Source of the DNA: Lachnospiraceae bacterium UBA2734
GTDB lineage: Bacteria > Bacillota > Clostridia > Lachnospirales > Lachnospiraceae
DNA: 10,950 nucleotides
Reading direction: 5' to 3'
Assembly (NCBI GenBank): GCA_002353635.1
Contig: DEKA01000035.1
Span: forward strand, 151-11,100
Of the stretch, positions 5,612 to 10,950 are shown one piece after another. Both the position numbers and the translations under genes were made by a program. Each line of letters begins with the position of its first letter. Position 1 is the stretch's first letter. Under the pieces are notes generated by a model that saw only the letters and a list, made by a program, of their open reading frames with translations, did not search any database and was not told the DNA's origin.

Positions 5612-6580
5612 TCAGATCCCCGCAGGCTTCCCCGGAATGGAGTCAATGAGCTCACGCAGATGGTCATGGGATATTTTCAGATCTCTCTCTCCCTGTGCAT
5701 CGAGCGGCAGCTCAATGATGCGGTCGATCCCCGTCTTGGAGAGAATGCAGGGCAGACTCATAGCGACATCGCTGTATCCGTACTGCCTCTGCATGACGGC
5801 GGAGACAGGTACAATGCAGTGCTCATTGCGCACGATGGCGCCAATGATGCGGCAGGCGGCCAGAGAGACGCCGGAGCTCGTGTAGCCCTTCAGATCGACG
5901 ATCTGCGGGCCGATAACCTTGGTCTCGTGCAGAAGTGCTTCCTTGTCGGGAGGTGTCTTCAGACCGAACCGCTCTGCCAGCTGGTCAAACGGAACGCCGA
6001 CGATGTTGACGGTGTTCCACGGGATGAATGATGTGGAGCCGTGCTCACCGAGGACAAATCCGACGACATTCTTTGCATCCACGCCGCACAGATCCCCTAG
6101 CATTTTGTTGAAGCGGGCCGTATCCAGGAGCGTACCCGTGCCGAATATGCGTCCCACCGGATAGTCATACTTTTTCTGAAAATAATAGGTCAGCACGTCC
6201 AGAGGATTCGAGATCATGAGGATGATGGCCTCTTTAGTATAGGCTGTGATCTGCCGCATGACGGAATCCATGACTTCCACATTCTTCTGCAGAAGTGTAT
6301 TGCGGTCATGGTTGCCGGGCAGGATGGACGGCCCCGCCGTGATGACGATGATGTGTGCATCTTTGCAGTCGCTGTAGTCGCCTACGCGGATGCTGGCATT
6401 GGCACTGTAGGCAAATGCGGTTGTGTGGCTTGCGTCCAGAACTTCGCCGAGCGCCTTGTCTTTGTTGCGGTTGATCATGACGATGTCGTCGATGATGTTC
6501 ATGCGAAGAACTGAATTGAGTACGGCGGAGCCGACTTTGCCGGCACCGATGATGACGAGCTTGCCATAAGAAACTGACAT
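5612..6580 (-). CDS. ldh: L-lactate dehydrogenase family (possibly L-2-hydroxyacid dehydrogenase)
   Basis: A 322-residue NAD-dependent 2-hydroxyacid dehydrogenase of the lactate/malate family, cytoplasmic. It should reduce pyruvate or a related 2-oxoacid and regenerate NAD+ in fermentation. The Rossmann motif GAGKVG lies near residues 12-17 and the adenosine-ribose Asp is replaced by Asn in VMINRN. The catalytic Arg is in PGNHDR, LLDTARFN carries the Asp and substrate Arg, and LGEHGS carries the catalytic His. The specificity loop reads AGPSILPGNHDR rather than the Q-K-P-G-E-T-R type of classical lactate dehydrogenases, and KGYTSSGVS resembles hydroxyisocaproate dehydrogenase, so the natural substrate may not be pyruvate. 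Start ATG at 6580 on the minus strand follows GGAGG with an 8-base gap. It converges on hcp across the shared terminator. Confidence 0.88.
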   Translation of the reverse strand: MSVSYGKLVIIGAGKVGSAVLNSVLRMNIIDDIVMINRNKDKALGEVLDASHTTAFAYSANASIRVGDYSDCKDAHIIVITAGPSILPGNHDRNTLLQKNVEVMDSVMRQITAYTKEAIILMISNPLDVLTYYFQKKYDYPVGRIFGTGTLLDTARFNKMLGDLCGVDAKNVVGFVLGEHGSTSFIPWNTVNIVGVPFDQLAERFGLKTPPDKEALLHETKVIGPQIVDLKGYTSSGVSLAACRIIGAIVRNEHCIVPVSAVMQRQYGYSDVAMSLPCILSKTGIDRIIELPLDAQGERDLKISHDHLRELIDSIPGKPAGI

Positions 6581-6609
6581 ATATGTATCCTCCCTCTTAT
6601 CGGTTTTCC

Positions 6610-6639
6610 ATTATATATCTGTTTCCATATCTTTTTCAC
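6610..6639 (-). promoter_or_regulatory. Probable promoter of the lactate dehydrogenase gene
   Basis: Read on the minus strand: GTGAAA (6639-6634), 18 bases, then a perfect TATAAT (6615-6610). The start codon is 30 bases beyond the -10, leaving a short leader with the GGAGG site. Confidence 0.55.
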
Positions 6640-6721
6640 CGCCTCCATGGAAAGTGCGGATCTTTTTTCAGGCGACGGCAACTGCTGTCTTTTCTGTCCG
6701 CCGGCATGATATGATATGGAA

Positions 6722-6727
6722 TATAAT
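6722..6727 (+). promoter_or_regulatory. -10 element of the repeat-protein/DUF3048 unit
   Basis: A perfect TATAAT at 6722-6727, with no recognisable -35 at 16-18 bases upstream, so the promoter may need an activator or another sigma factor. A second candidate, TATATT (6752-6757), is no better supported. Starting near 6734 would give a leader of about 170 bases. Confidence 0.4.
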
Positions 6728-6777
6728 CGTTAAGCATCAAGGAACGCGACGTATATTGTGCAGGGGTCCGGGATGCG

Positions 6778-6890
6778 GGTGCTGAAGAGCGAATATGGGG
6801 TGCCGCTGCCCGCACAGTGCGGGCAATAAGGATATGCGGGAGTATTCAGCACCGGGGGAGCAGAACGGATGCCGGGGAGTAAAGATCCCC
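6778..6890 (+). promoter_or_regulatory. Structured 5' leader of the repeat-protein gene (unclassified)
   Basis: GGTGCTGAA (6778-6786) pairs perfectly with TTCAGCACC (6845-6853), closing a domain that holds a second hairpin, GCCCGCAC (6808-6815) with GTGCGGGC (6817-6824). A third stem, GGGGA (6874-6878) with TCCCC (6886-6890), ends directly before the AGGAGG ribosome binding site at 6891. Helix placement next to the site could control translation. I looked for c-di-AMP (ydaO), c-di-GMP, fluoride and other known riboswitch cores and did not see them. Confidence 0.45.
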
Positions 6891-6903
6891 AGGAGGTTAC
6901 ACA

Positions 6904-7962
6904 ATGAGAAGAAATGGGCGAAAAGGACACATCCTATCAGCAGCGCTTGCGATGATTGCTGCAGCTGCGCTCCTGCCGCAGGCCGCGCTGGCGGATACTG
7001 TGACAACGGTTACGGGGACATGTGCGAGCGGCACGGCAGCCAATATGGTTTATCTTTCCACTGACCAGGGCATGATGATCATCAAACTGGACAGCGGCAC
7101 GAAGTTTACCGGCTGCAGCGGCATCTCCGTCGGCAAGTCCCTGACTGTTGACGTGTACCGCGGAAGTGATGCGTATATGCATGCATCCAAGGTGACGGAT
7201 GCGGCGAAGAGCAGCACGTCTGATACTTCTGCATCTTCTTCCTCTTCGGACAGCACAAAGAGTACGACTAAAGTGTCAGGAAAAATCGGCGAATCGACAA
7301 CGGAAGATATGCTCCATCTCGAGACCGCCCAGGGAGAAATGCTCATTAAGATCGACAGCAGCACAGATCTCTCCAAGTGCAAGCTCCTTCTCAAGGATCG
7401 GGCGGTCACCGTCGCTGTCTACAGAGGGGACGATGCGTATATGCATGCAGCCGGCATTGAGGCAGGAGAGACAAAGCCTGCCGTCACGATCGACAAGAGC
7501 AATGCTGTGTGGGTGAGCGGAACAGTGAAGAAGGCGAGCTCGACGGACATCCTGGTTCTGAAGACTTCCGCAGGCGATATGCAGATCAAGCTCGATGACA
7601 CAACGGATTACTCTTCGGTTTCCTCTGTCATCGCCGGACAGGAGATCCAGGTGAAGGCGGCAAGAGGAGATGATGCATATATGCATGCACTCAGCATCAA
7701 GCCGGTCGAAAAAACGGTATCGTCGTCCGGCAGCACCTCATCCTCGAAGAAGAGCACCACAAAGGTGACAGGGACGCTTACTGATGCCTCGAATGAAGAT
7801 ACCATCTATATTGATACAGGATATGGTACAATGAAGGTCCGTATGGATGGCAATACAGATACTTCTTCACTGGGGACGATCCGCGCCGGCAAGAAGGTGG
7901 CGGCATACGTCTACAGGGCGGATGATGCATATATGCATGCGGTCAAGGTGGAGAGACAGTGA
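6904..7962 (+). CDS. Secreted protein with four tandem DAYMHA repeats (function unknown)
   Basis: A 352-residue exported protein I do not recognise. A basic start, a hydrophobic stretch and an A-L-A cleavage site near residue 30 form a signal peptide. The mature part is four repeats of about 65 residues: 33-98, 121-185, 201-265 and 285-349. Each has an alternating small/hydrophobic pattern (V-x-G-x-V, then a G-x-M-x-I-K-x-D segment) and ends in R-[GA]-x-DAYMHA at 86-94, 174-182, 254-262 and 338-346. The pattern suggests small beta-barrel domains, loosely like the DUF5666 type. Ser/Thr-rich linkers separate them. There is no anchor or sorting signal. The ATG has AGGAGG 7 bases upstream. The DUF3048 lipoprotein gene overlaps its last four bases, so the two are probably translated together. 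A role in the cell envelope is inferred from that context. Confidence 0.85.
   Translation: MRRNGRKGHILSAALAMIAAAALLPQAALADTVTTVTGTCASGTAANMVYLSTDQGMMIIKLDSGTKFTGCSGISVGKSLTVDVYRGSDAYMHASKVTDAAKSSTSDTSASSSSSDSTKSTTKVSGKIGESTTEDMLHLETAQGEMLIKIDSSTDLSKCKLLLKDRAVTVAVYRGDDAYMHAAGIEAGETKPAVTIDKSNAVWVSGTVKKASSTDILVLKTSAGDMQIKLDDTTDYSSVSSVIAGQEIQVKAARGDDAYMHALSIKPVEKTVSSSGSTSSSKKSTTKVTGTLTDASNEDTIYIDTGYGTMKVRMDGNTDTSSLGTIRAGKKVAAYVYRADDAYMHAVKVERQ
7168..7940 (+). repeat. Four copies of GATGCRTATATGCATGC inside the repeat protein gene
   Basis: The 17-base word occurs at 7168-7184, 7432-7448, 7672-7688 and 7924-7940, always in the same frame and encoding D-A-Y-M-H-A. Only one base varies (G in copies 1-2, A in 3-4). 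Surrounding repeat sequence has diverged far more. In copies 3 and 4 ATGCATATATGCAT is a perfect palindrome. Confidence 0.85.
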
Positions 7963-9128
7963 GGGTTATGATGAGAAACAAAAGAGCACAAAGTTTTATG
8001 GCAGGTGTAACCGCTGTGCTCCTGGCGGCAGGGACACTGATGGGATGCGGGAGCAAATCGGCGGAGGGAGATACATCAGCGTCCCTCGTCGAGAGTATAC
8101 CTGCGGATGCGACGCCGGAGGCGCTTGGGATCAAGGGCAGCACAGAGGCGGCAGAAGCAGACACCGAGCCGGCAGTAACTATGCCGGAAGACAGTTACGC
8201 AAGCGAGCTGACCGGACTGCCGGTGAAAAAGGACATTCAGAACCAGCGGCCCGTGGCGTTTATGATCGACAATGATCCGAGAGCGCTGCCGCACTACGGT
8301 ATCGCAGACGCCGATATTGTTTATGAGATGATGAACAGCACGGAGAATGACCGCGTGAGCCGTCTGATGTGCCTGTTCAAGGACTGGGAGAACATCACAC
8401 AGGTCGGCAGCATCCGCTCTGTCCGCCCGACGAATATTATCCTCAACAGTGAGTACAACGCTGTTCTCTGTCACGATGGCGGACCTTATTACATTGATGA
8501 GTATTTGAATAAAGGATATACAGATCACTTCTCCGGCACATTCTCCCGCGTAGACAATGGTAAGGCGAGGGAGTTCACGGAGTACTGCCTGACAGGGGAT
8601 CTGGACAAGAATTTCTCCAGTTCCGGCGTCTCTAAGGAATACAACAGCTACAAGCCGGACGGCGCAGACAGTCACTTCCAGTTCGCGGAGTACGGCGCAG
8701 ATCCGGTGGATCTCTCGGGCGAGGACGGCGCACAGGAGTGCACGACGCTCTCTCTTCCGGTCTTCAAGGGACAGCCGGAGCTTCAGTACAACAAGGACAC
8801 AGAGACGTATGACTATGTGGAGTACGGCTCAAAGGCGCAGGACGGCGGAGACTCCAGGCAGATCACGTTTAAGAACGTGATCGTCCAGGACTGCAGTTTT
8901 CATCAGTATGACGAAAACGGCTACATGATCTATAATGTCATCCAGAGCGGCCAGCCGGGCTATTACATCACGAACGGTTATGCGATTCCGATCACATGGA
9001 CCAAGGAGAGTGAAAACGGTCTGACGAAGTATTATGATAAGAGCGGCAAAGAAATCACTGTAAATGACGGATCAACGTACATCACACTGGTGCCGTCAGA
9101 CAGTTGGAGCAATGTCTCAATCAAGTAA
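7959..9128 (+). CDS. DUF3048 domain lipoprotein (YerB-like)
   Basis: A 389-residue lipoprotein. A basic start and a hydrophobic core lead to L-M-G-C with Cys30 as the probable lipidation site, then an acidic, low-complexity tether to about residue 68. The DUF3048 domain follows: RPVAFMIDNDPRALPHYGI, ADADIVYEMM and VGSIRSVRPTNI are its characteristic segments. The N-terminal half matches the catalytic-like domain and the C-terminal third (about 300-389) the beta-rich second domain. Its biochemical role is not established; family members are surface lipoproteins of Gram-positive bacteria. I chose the GTG at 7959 because it overlaps the preceding stop as GTGA and has AAGGTGG 7 bases upstream; ATG at 7968 or 7971 would shorten the leader by 3-4 residues and is possible. 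No terminator separates it from the repeat protein. Confidence 0.9.
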   Translation: MRVMMRNKRAQSFMAGVTAVLLAAGTLMGCGSKSAEGDTSASLVESIPADATPEALGIKGSTEAAEADTEPAVTMPEDSYASELTGLPVKKDIQNQRPVAFMIDNDPRALPHYGIADADIVYEMMNSTENDRVSRLMCLFKDWENITQVGSIRSVRPTNIILNSEYNAVLCHDGGPYYIDEYLNKGYTDHFSGTFSRVDNGKAREFTEYCLTGDLDKNFSSSGVSKEYNSYKPDGADSHFQFAEYGADPVDLSGEDGAQECTTLSLPVFKGQPELQYNKDTETYDYVEYGSKAQDGGDSRQITFKNVIVQDCSFHQYDENGYMIYNVIQSGQPGYYITNGYAIPITWTKESENGLTKYYDKSGKEITVNDGSTYITLVPSDSWSNVSIK

Positions 9129-9205
9129 AGGGGCTGTACCGCAAAGAATTGCGACATTTTTGGAGCAGTTCGGGATGAGGGGCTAAACAGATACGATATT
9201 ATTCG

Positions 9206-9244
9206 AAAGGGGAGCGAGTGCCGGAAGGTACCTGCTCCCCCTTT
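9206..9244 (+). terminator. Probable terminator of the repeat-protein/DUF3048 unit
   Basis: GGGGAGC (9209-9215) pairs with GCTCCCC (9234-9240), then GTGCC (9218-9222) with GGTAC (9227-9231) around a GGAA tetraloop of GNRA type. AAA before and CTTT after extend the stem with a bulged C. The T tract is short, so termination may be partial. Confidence 0.55.
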
Positions 9245-9287
9245 GCTGTGCAGCAGCAGGAGCGGAGATCTCCGCGCCTTGGCTGCA

Positions 9288-9352
9288 CCTCGAAAACTCT
9301 AAAATTTCGTCCGGTAAGTGAGCTTCCCATCTGAAATTTTGAGTTTCCGAGG
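9288..9352. repeat. Long hairpin B of the GTGAGC/CCCATCTG family
   Basis: 9288-9308 pairs with 9333-9352: CCTCG/CGAGG, AAACTC/GAGTTT and AAAATTTC/GAAATTTT, with one A-C mismatch and one bulged T (19 pairs). The loop contains GTGAGC (9318-9323), TT, and CCCATCTG (9326-9333), the same core as hairpin A at 3396-3461, while the stem sequence is wholly different. GCA/TGC can extend the base outward with a two-base bulge (9285-9357). Confidence 0.75.
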
Positions 9353-9415
9353 GGTGCTGAACAATTACAAAGTCTCAAGGAATGGCAGCCATCATGCGGC
9401 CAAAGTTCCAGGATG

Positions 9416-9424
9416 TGGTACAAT
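9416..9424 (+). promoter_or_regulatory. Extended -10 promoter of the carboxypeptidase gene
   Basis: TGG-TACAAT (9416-9424) is a TGn-extended -10. There is no good -35 at 17 bases (GCGGCC). Transcription would begin near 9431, just before the AGGAGG site at 9443-9448. Confidence 0.5.
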
Positions 9425-9453
9425 AGCGAAAGTATTGGCCACAGGAGGACAAC

Positions 9454-10851
9454 GTGAACAGACAGGACAACAATAATCGGGATAACGGCGCATCCGCATT
9501 TCGTGACAGTGATCTGCAGGATATCCAAGGCGACGGCGTCGAATTCTATGATCCCGCTCAGGAACAAAAGAAAAGAGAGGAAAGGCGCCGCAAAAAGCAG
9601 GCACTTCTGAAGAAAAGAGATGAGGAGCTGCGTGATCTGCACAGAAAGCTGGCCGTCGCAGGCAGCATTGCAGCTGTTGCGGCCGTCATTGCAGCAGGAG
9701 CGGCGTTCGCTGTCACACACGGCAAAAACGGCCATGACAGCACAGAGGCGGCAGAGGCGGTGACAGAGACTGCTGCGGCAGAGACGGCTGCGCAGGCACA
9801 GGAGGCTGCAGCCACAGAGGCGTCGACGGAGGAGAGTGCACAGTCCGGCGCCATTGTTTTCAAGGAAACGTCGGATACTGCGCAGATTCCGACCGCGCCC
9901 GCCAATGAAGAGCGGCAGAAGCAGATGGCGCAGCAGGCCGCTTCCTCCGCATCCTCCGGCACATCGCAGACGCAGAGCACAGAAACTGAGCAGAGCGCTT
10001 CACAGGAAGAGAGTGCGGAGGCAGCCACAGAGGCGCCGGGCACAGGCACTTCAGATGACGGCAATAAGGTCGTCGGCGGCGATTATGTGGACAGTCTCTC
10101 TGCCATCATGGTCAATGCAGATGACGACACCATTGTTGCAGAGAGAAACCCCAAGGAAAAGATCGTGCCGGCCTCTATGACAAAGGTCATGACCATACTG
10201 ACTGCCTGCGAGCACCTGACGAAGGACGACATGGACAAGACCTACACCATCACGCAGGATATCACAGACAAGGCCTATATTAATGATGCGAGCAACGTCG
10301 GCTACATGCCGGGAGATGCCGCAACTGTGCGGGATATGCTCTATGGAACAATCCTCGAGTCAGGTGCCGACGCCGCCATGGGGCTTGCGGAATATGTGGC
10401 GGGTTCGCAGGATGCTTTTGTGCAGATGATGAACGATAAGCTCGATGAGCTGGGGCTCTCAGACAGCGCCCATTTCACGAACTGCATCGGTCTTTACGAC
10501 GAGAATCACTACTGCACTGTATATGATATGGCCGTCATCATGAAGGCGGCGATGGACAATGAGTGCGCGAGAGAGGTCCTTGGCACACATACGTGGACGA
10601 CACAGCCGATGACGGAGTATCCGGAGGGAAGAACGATTTCCAACTGGTTTCTGCGCAGAATTGAGGACAGAGATACCAAAGGAACGGTGGTCGGTGCAAA
10701 GACAGGCTTTGTCACACAGTCCGGCAACTGCGCCGTAAGCTATGAAAAGGCGGACAACGGCACGAACTATATCGTCTGCACGGCGAATGCGCAGGGCAAC
10801 TGGCGCTGCATCAGGGACCACGTGGCCCTGTATGAGCAATACGTCAGGTAA
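9454..10851 (+). CDS. Membrane-anchored D-alanyl-D-alanine carboxypeptidase (PBP5/DacF-like, serine peptidase S11)
   Basis: A 465-residue penicillin-binding protein that should trim the terminal D-Ala from peptidoglycan stem peptides outside the membrane. Residues 1-64 are cytoplasmic and very charged (a Lys/Arg/Glu helix at 37-64). Residues 66-88 form an Ala/Val-rich membrane span, 95-200 an Ala/Glu/Ser/Thr/Gln-rich tether, and 210-465 the catalytic domain. The active-site motif is S241-M-T-K244, the KTG triad is 416-418, and the SxN position reads S303-G-A305. The usual C-terminal beta domain and amphipathic anchor of PBP5 are missing; the protein ends right after the catalytic domain, so the N-terminal span is its anchor. 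The start is GTG with AGGAGG five bases upstream. It has its own promoter. Confidence 0.92.
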   Translation: MNRQDNNNRDNGASAFRDSDLQDIQGDGVEFYDPAQEQKKREERRRKKQALLKKRDEELRDLHRKLAVAGSIAAVAAVIAAGAAFAVTHGKNGHDSTEAAEAVTETAAAETAAQAQEAAATEASTEESAQSGAIVFKETSDTAQIPTAPANEERQKQMAQQAASSASSGTSQTQSTETEQSASQEESAEAATEAPGTGTSDDGNKVVGGDYVDSLSAIMVNADDDTIVAERNPKEKIVPASMTKVMTILTACEHLTKDDMDKTYTITQDITDKAYINDASNVGYMPGDAATVRDMLYGTILESGADAAMGLAEYVAGSQDAFVQMMNDKLDELGLSDSAHFTNCIGLYDENHYCTVYDMAVIMKAAMDNECAREVLGTHTWTTQPMTEYPEGRTISNWFLRRIEDRDTKGTVVGAKTGFVTQSGNCAVSYEKADNGTNYIVCTANAQGNWRCIRDHVALYEQYVR

Positions 10852-10863
10852 CGGGTGAAGATA

Positions 10864-10913
10864 CACAGTCGGGAAGCCCGGATCTGCTCCTCTTGAACTG
10901 ATCCGGGACTGTG
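10864..10913. other. Hairpin after the carboxypeptidase gene
   Basis: CCCGGATC (10877-10884) pairs perfectly with GATCCGGG (10900-10907) around a 15-base loop; CACAGT (10864-10869) and ACTGTG (10908-10913) can extend it across an internal loop. No T tract follows, so it may be a processing or attenuation structure rather than a full terminator. Confidence 0.5.
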
Positions 10914-10939
10914 GCTGTGCAGAAGGAGAAAGTTTGAAA

Positions 10940-10950
10940 ATGACGCCGAT
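10940..10950 (+). CDS. Possible start of a further gene, cut by the window end
   Basis: AAGGAG (10923-10928) precedes ATG at 10940 by 11 bases; an in-frame TTG at 10934 sits at a better 5-base distance. Only M-T-P can be read, so no product can be named. It lies about 90 bases after the carboxypeptidase stop. Confidence 0.4.

Larger units (their letters stand above)
9129..9453. other. Hairpin-rich spacer before the carboxypeptidase gene
   Basis: A 325-base gap with no convincing gene. It holds a terminator-like hairpin (9206-9244), the long hairpin B (9288-9352), and an extended -10 promoter (9416-9424) for the next gene. Bases 9129-9200 show nothing I can assign. Confidence 0.7.

Noticed and set aside
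5646..5665. Third copy of the GTGAGC/CCCATCTG core on the minus strand
   Set aside because: GCTCACGCAGATGG lies in the coding sequence of the dehydrogenase, has the two words in reversed order and forms no hairpin.
6778..6890. c-di-AMP (ydaO) riboswitch before the repeat protein
   Set aside because: The wall-related context and GGGGGAG words hinted at it, but the conserved 3' core of that family is absent.

Overview
The window looks like a chromosome segment of a strictly anaerobic, fermentative member of the Clostridia, most likely Lachnospiraceae or a close relative. This rests on near-50% GC, strong AGGAGG-type ribosome binding sites, a clostridial-type hybrid cluster protein, a DUF3048 lipoprotein, a cytidylate kinase-like protein, an N-anchored D,D-carboxypeptidase and tRNA genes without encoded CCA. 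The taxon is inferred from gene content only. I see no phage, plasmid, CRISPR or insertion-sequence genes.

Layout. Bases 1-163 hold the end of a tRNA-Glu gene, a complete tRNA-Cys gene and their shared terminator. Bases 283-3004 form one unit: promoter, an ion-transporter-superfamily membrane protein (annotated in relatives as sodium:proton antiporter or citrate transporter), a cytidylate kinase-like protein with a long unexplained N-terminal extension, and a hairpin terminator. Bases 3005-3741 carry no convincing protein gene but are dense in structure: a near-consensus promoter, three GGTAC boxes exactly 60 bases apart, two long hairpins, a GC-rich block of nested hairpins, and a CRP/FNR-geometry palindrome placed where a class II activator would sit for hcp. 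Then come hcp, a bidirectional terminator shared with a convergent ldh-type gene, and that gene on the minus strand. Bases 6722-9128 form a plus-strand envelope unit: a structured leader, a secreted protein made of four repeats that each end in a D-A-Y-M-H-A signature, and an overlapping DUF3048 lipoprotein. A hairpin-rich spacer follows, then a membrane-anchored D-alanyl-D-alanine carboxypeptidase and what may be the start of another gene.

How they fit. hcp (nitric oxide or hydroxylamine detoxification, redox repair) and the lactate dehydrogenase (NADH reoxidation) fit an anaerobic fermenter. The last three complete genes all act outside the membrane, and at least one modifies peptidoglycan.

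The most interesting signal is non-coding. Two long hairpins, at 3396-3461 and 9288-9352, about 5.9 kb apart, share an apical core (GTGAGC, then 2-5 bases, then CCCATCTG) although their stems are unrelated in sequence. Each lies in the spacer upstream of a plus-strand gene. A conserved loop on divergent but still self-complementary stems is what a dispersed structured RNA or a hairpin-recognised mobile repeat would look like.
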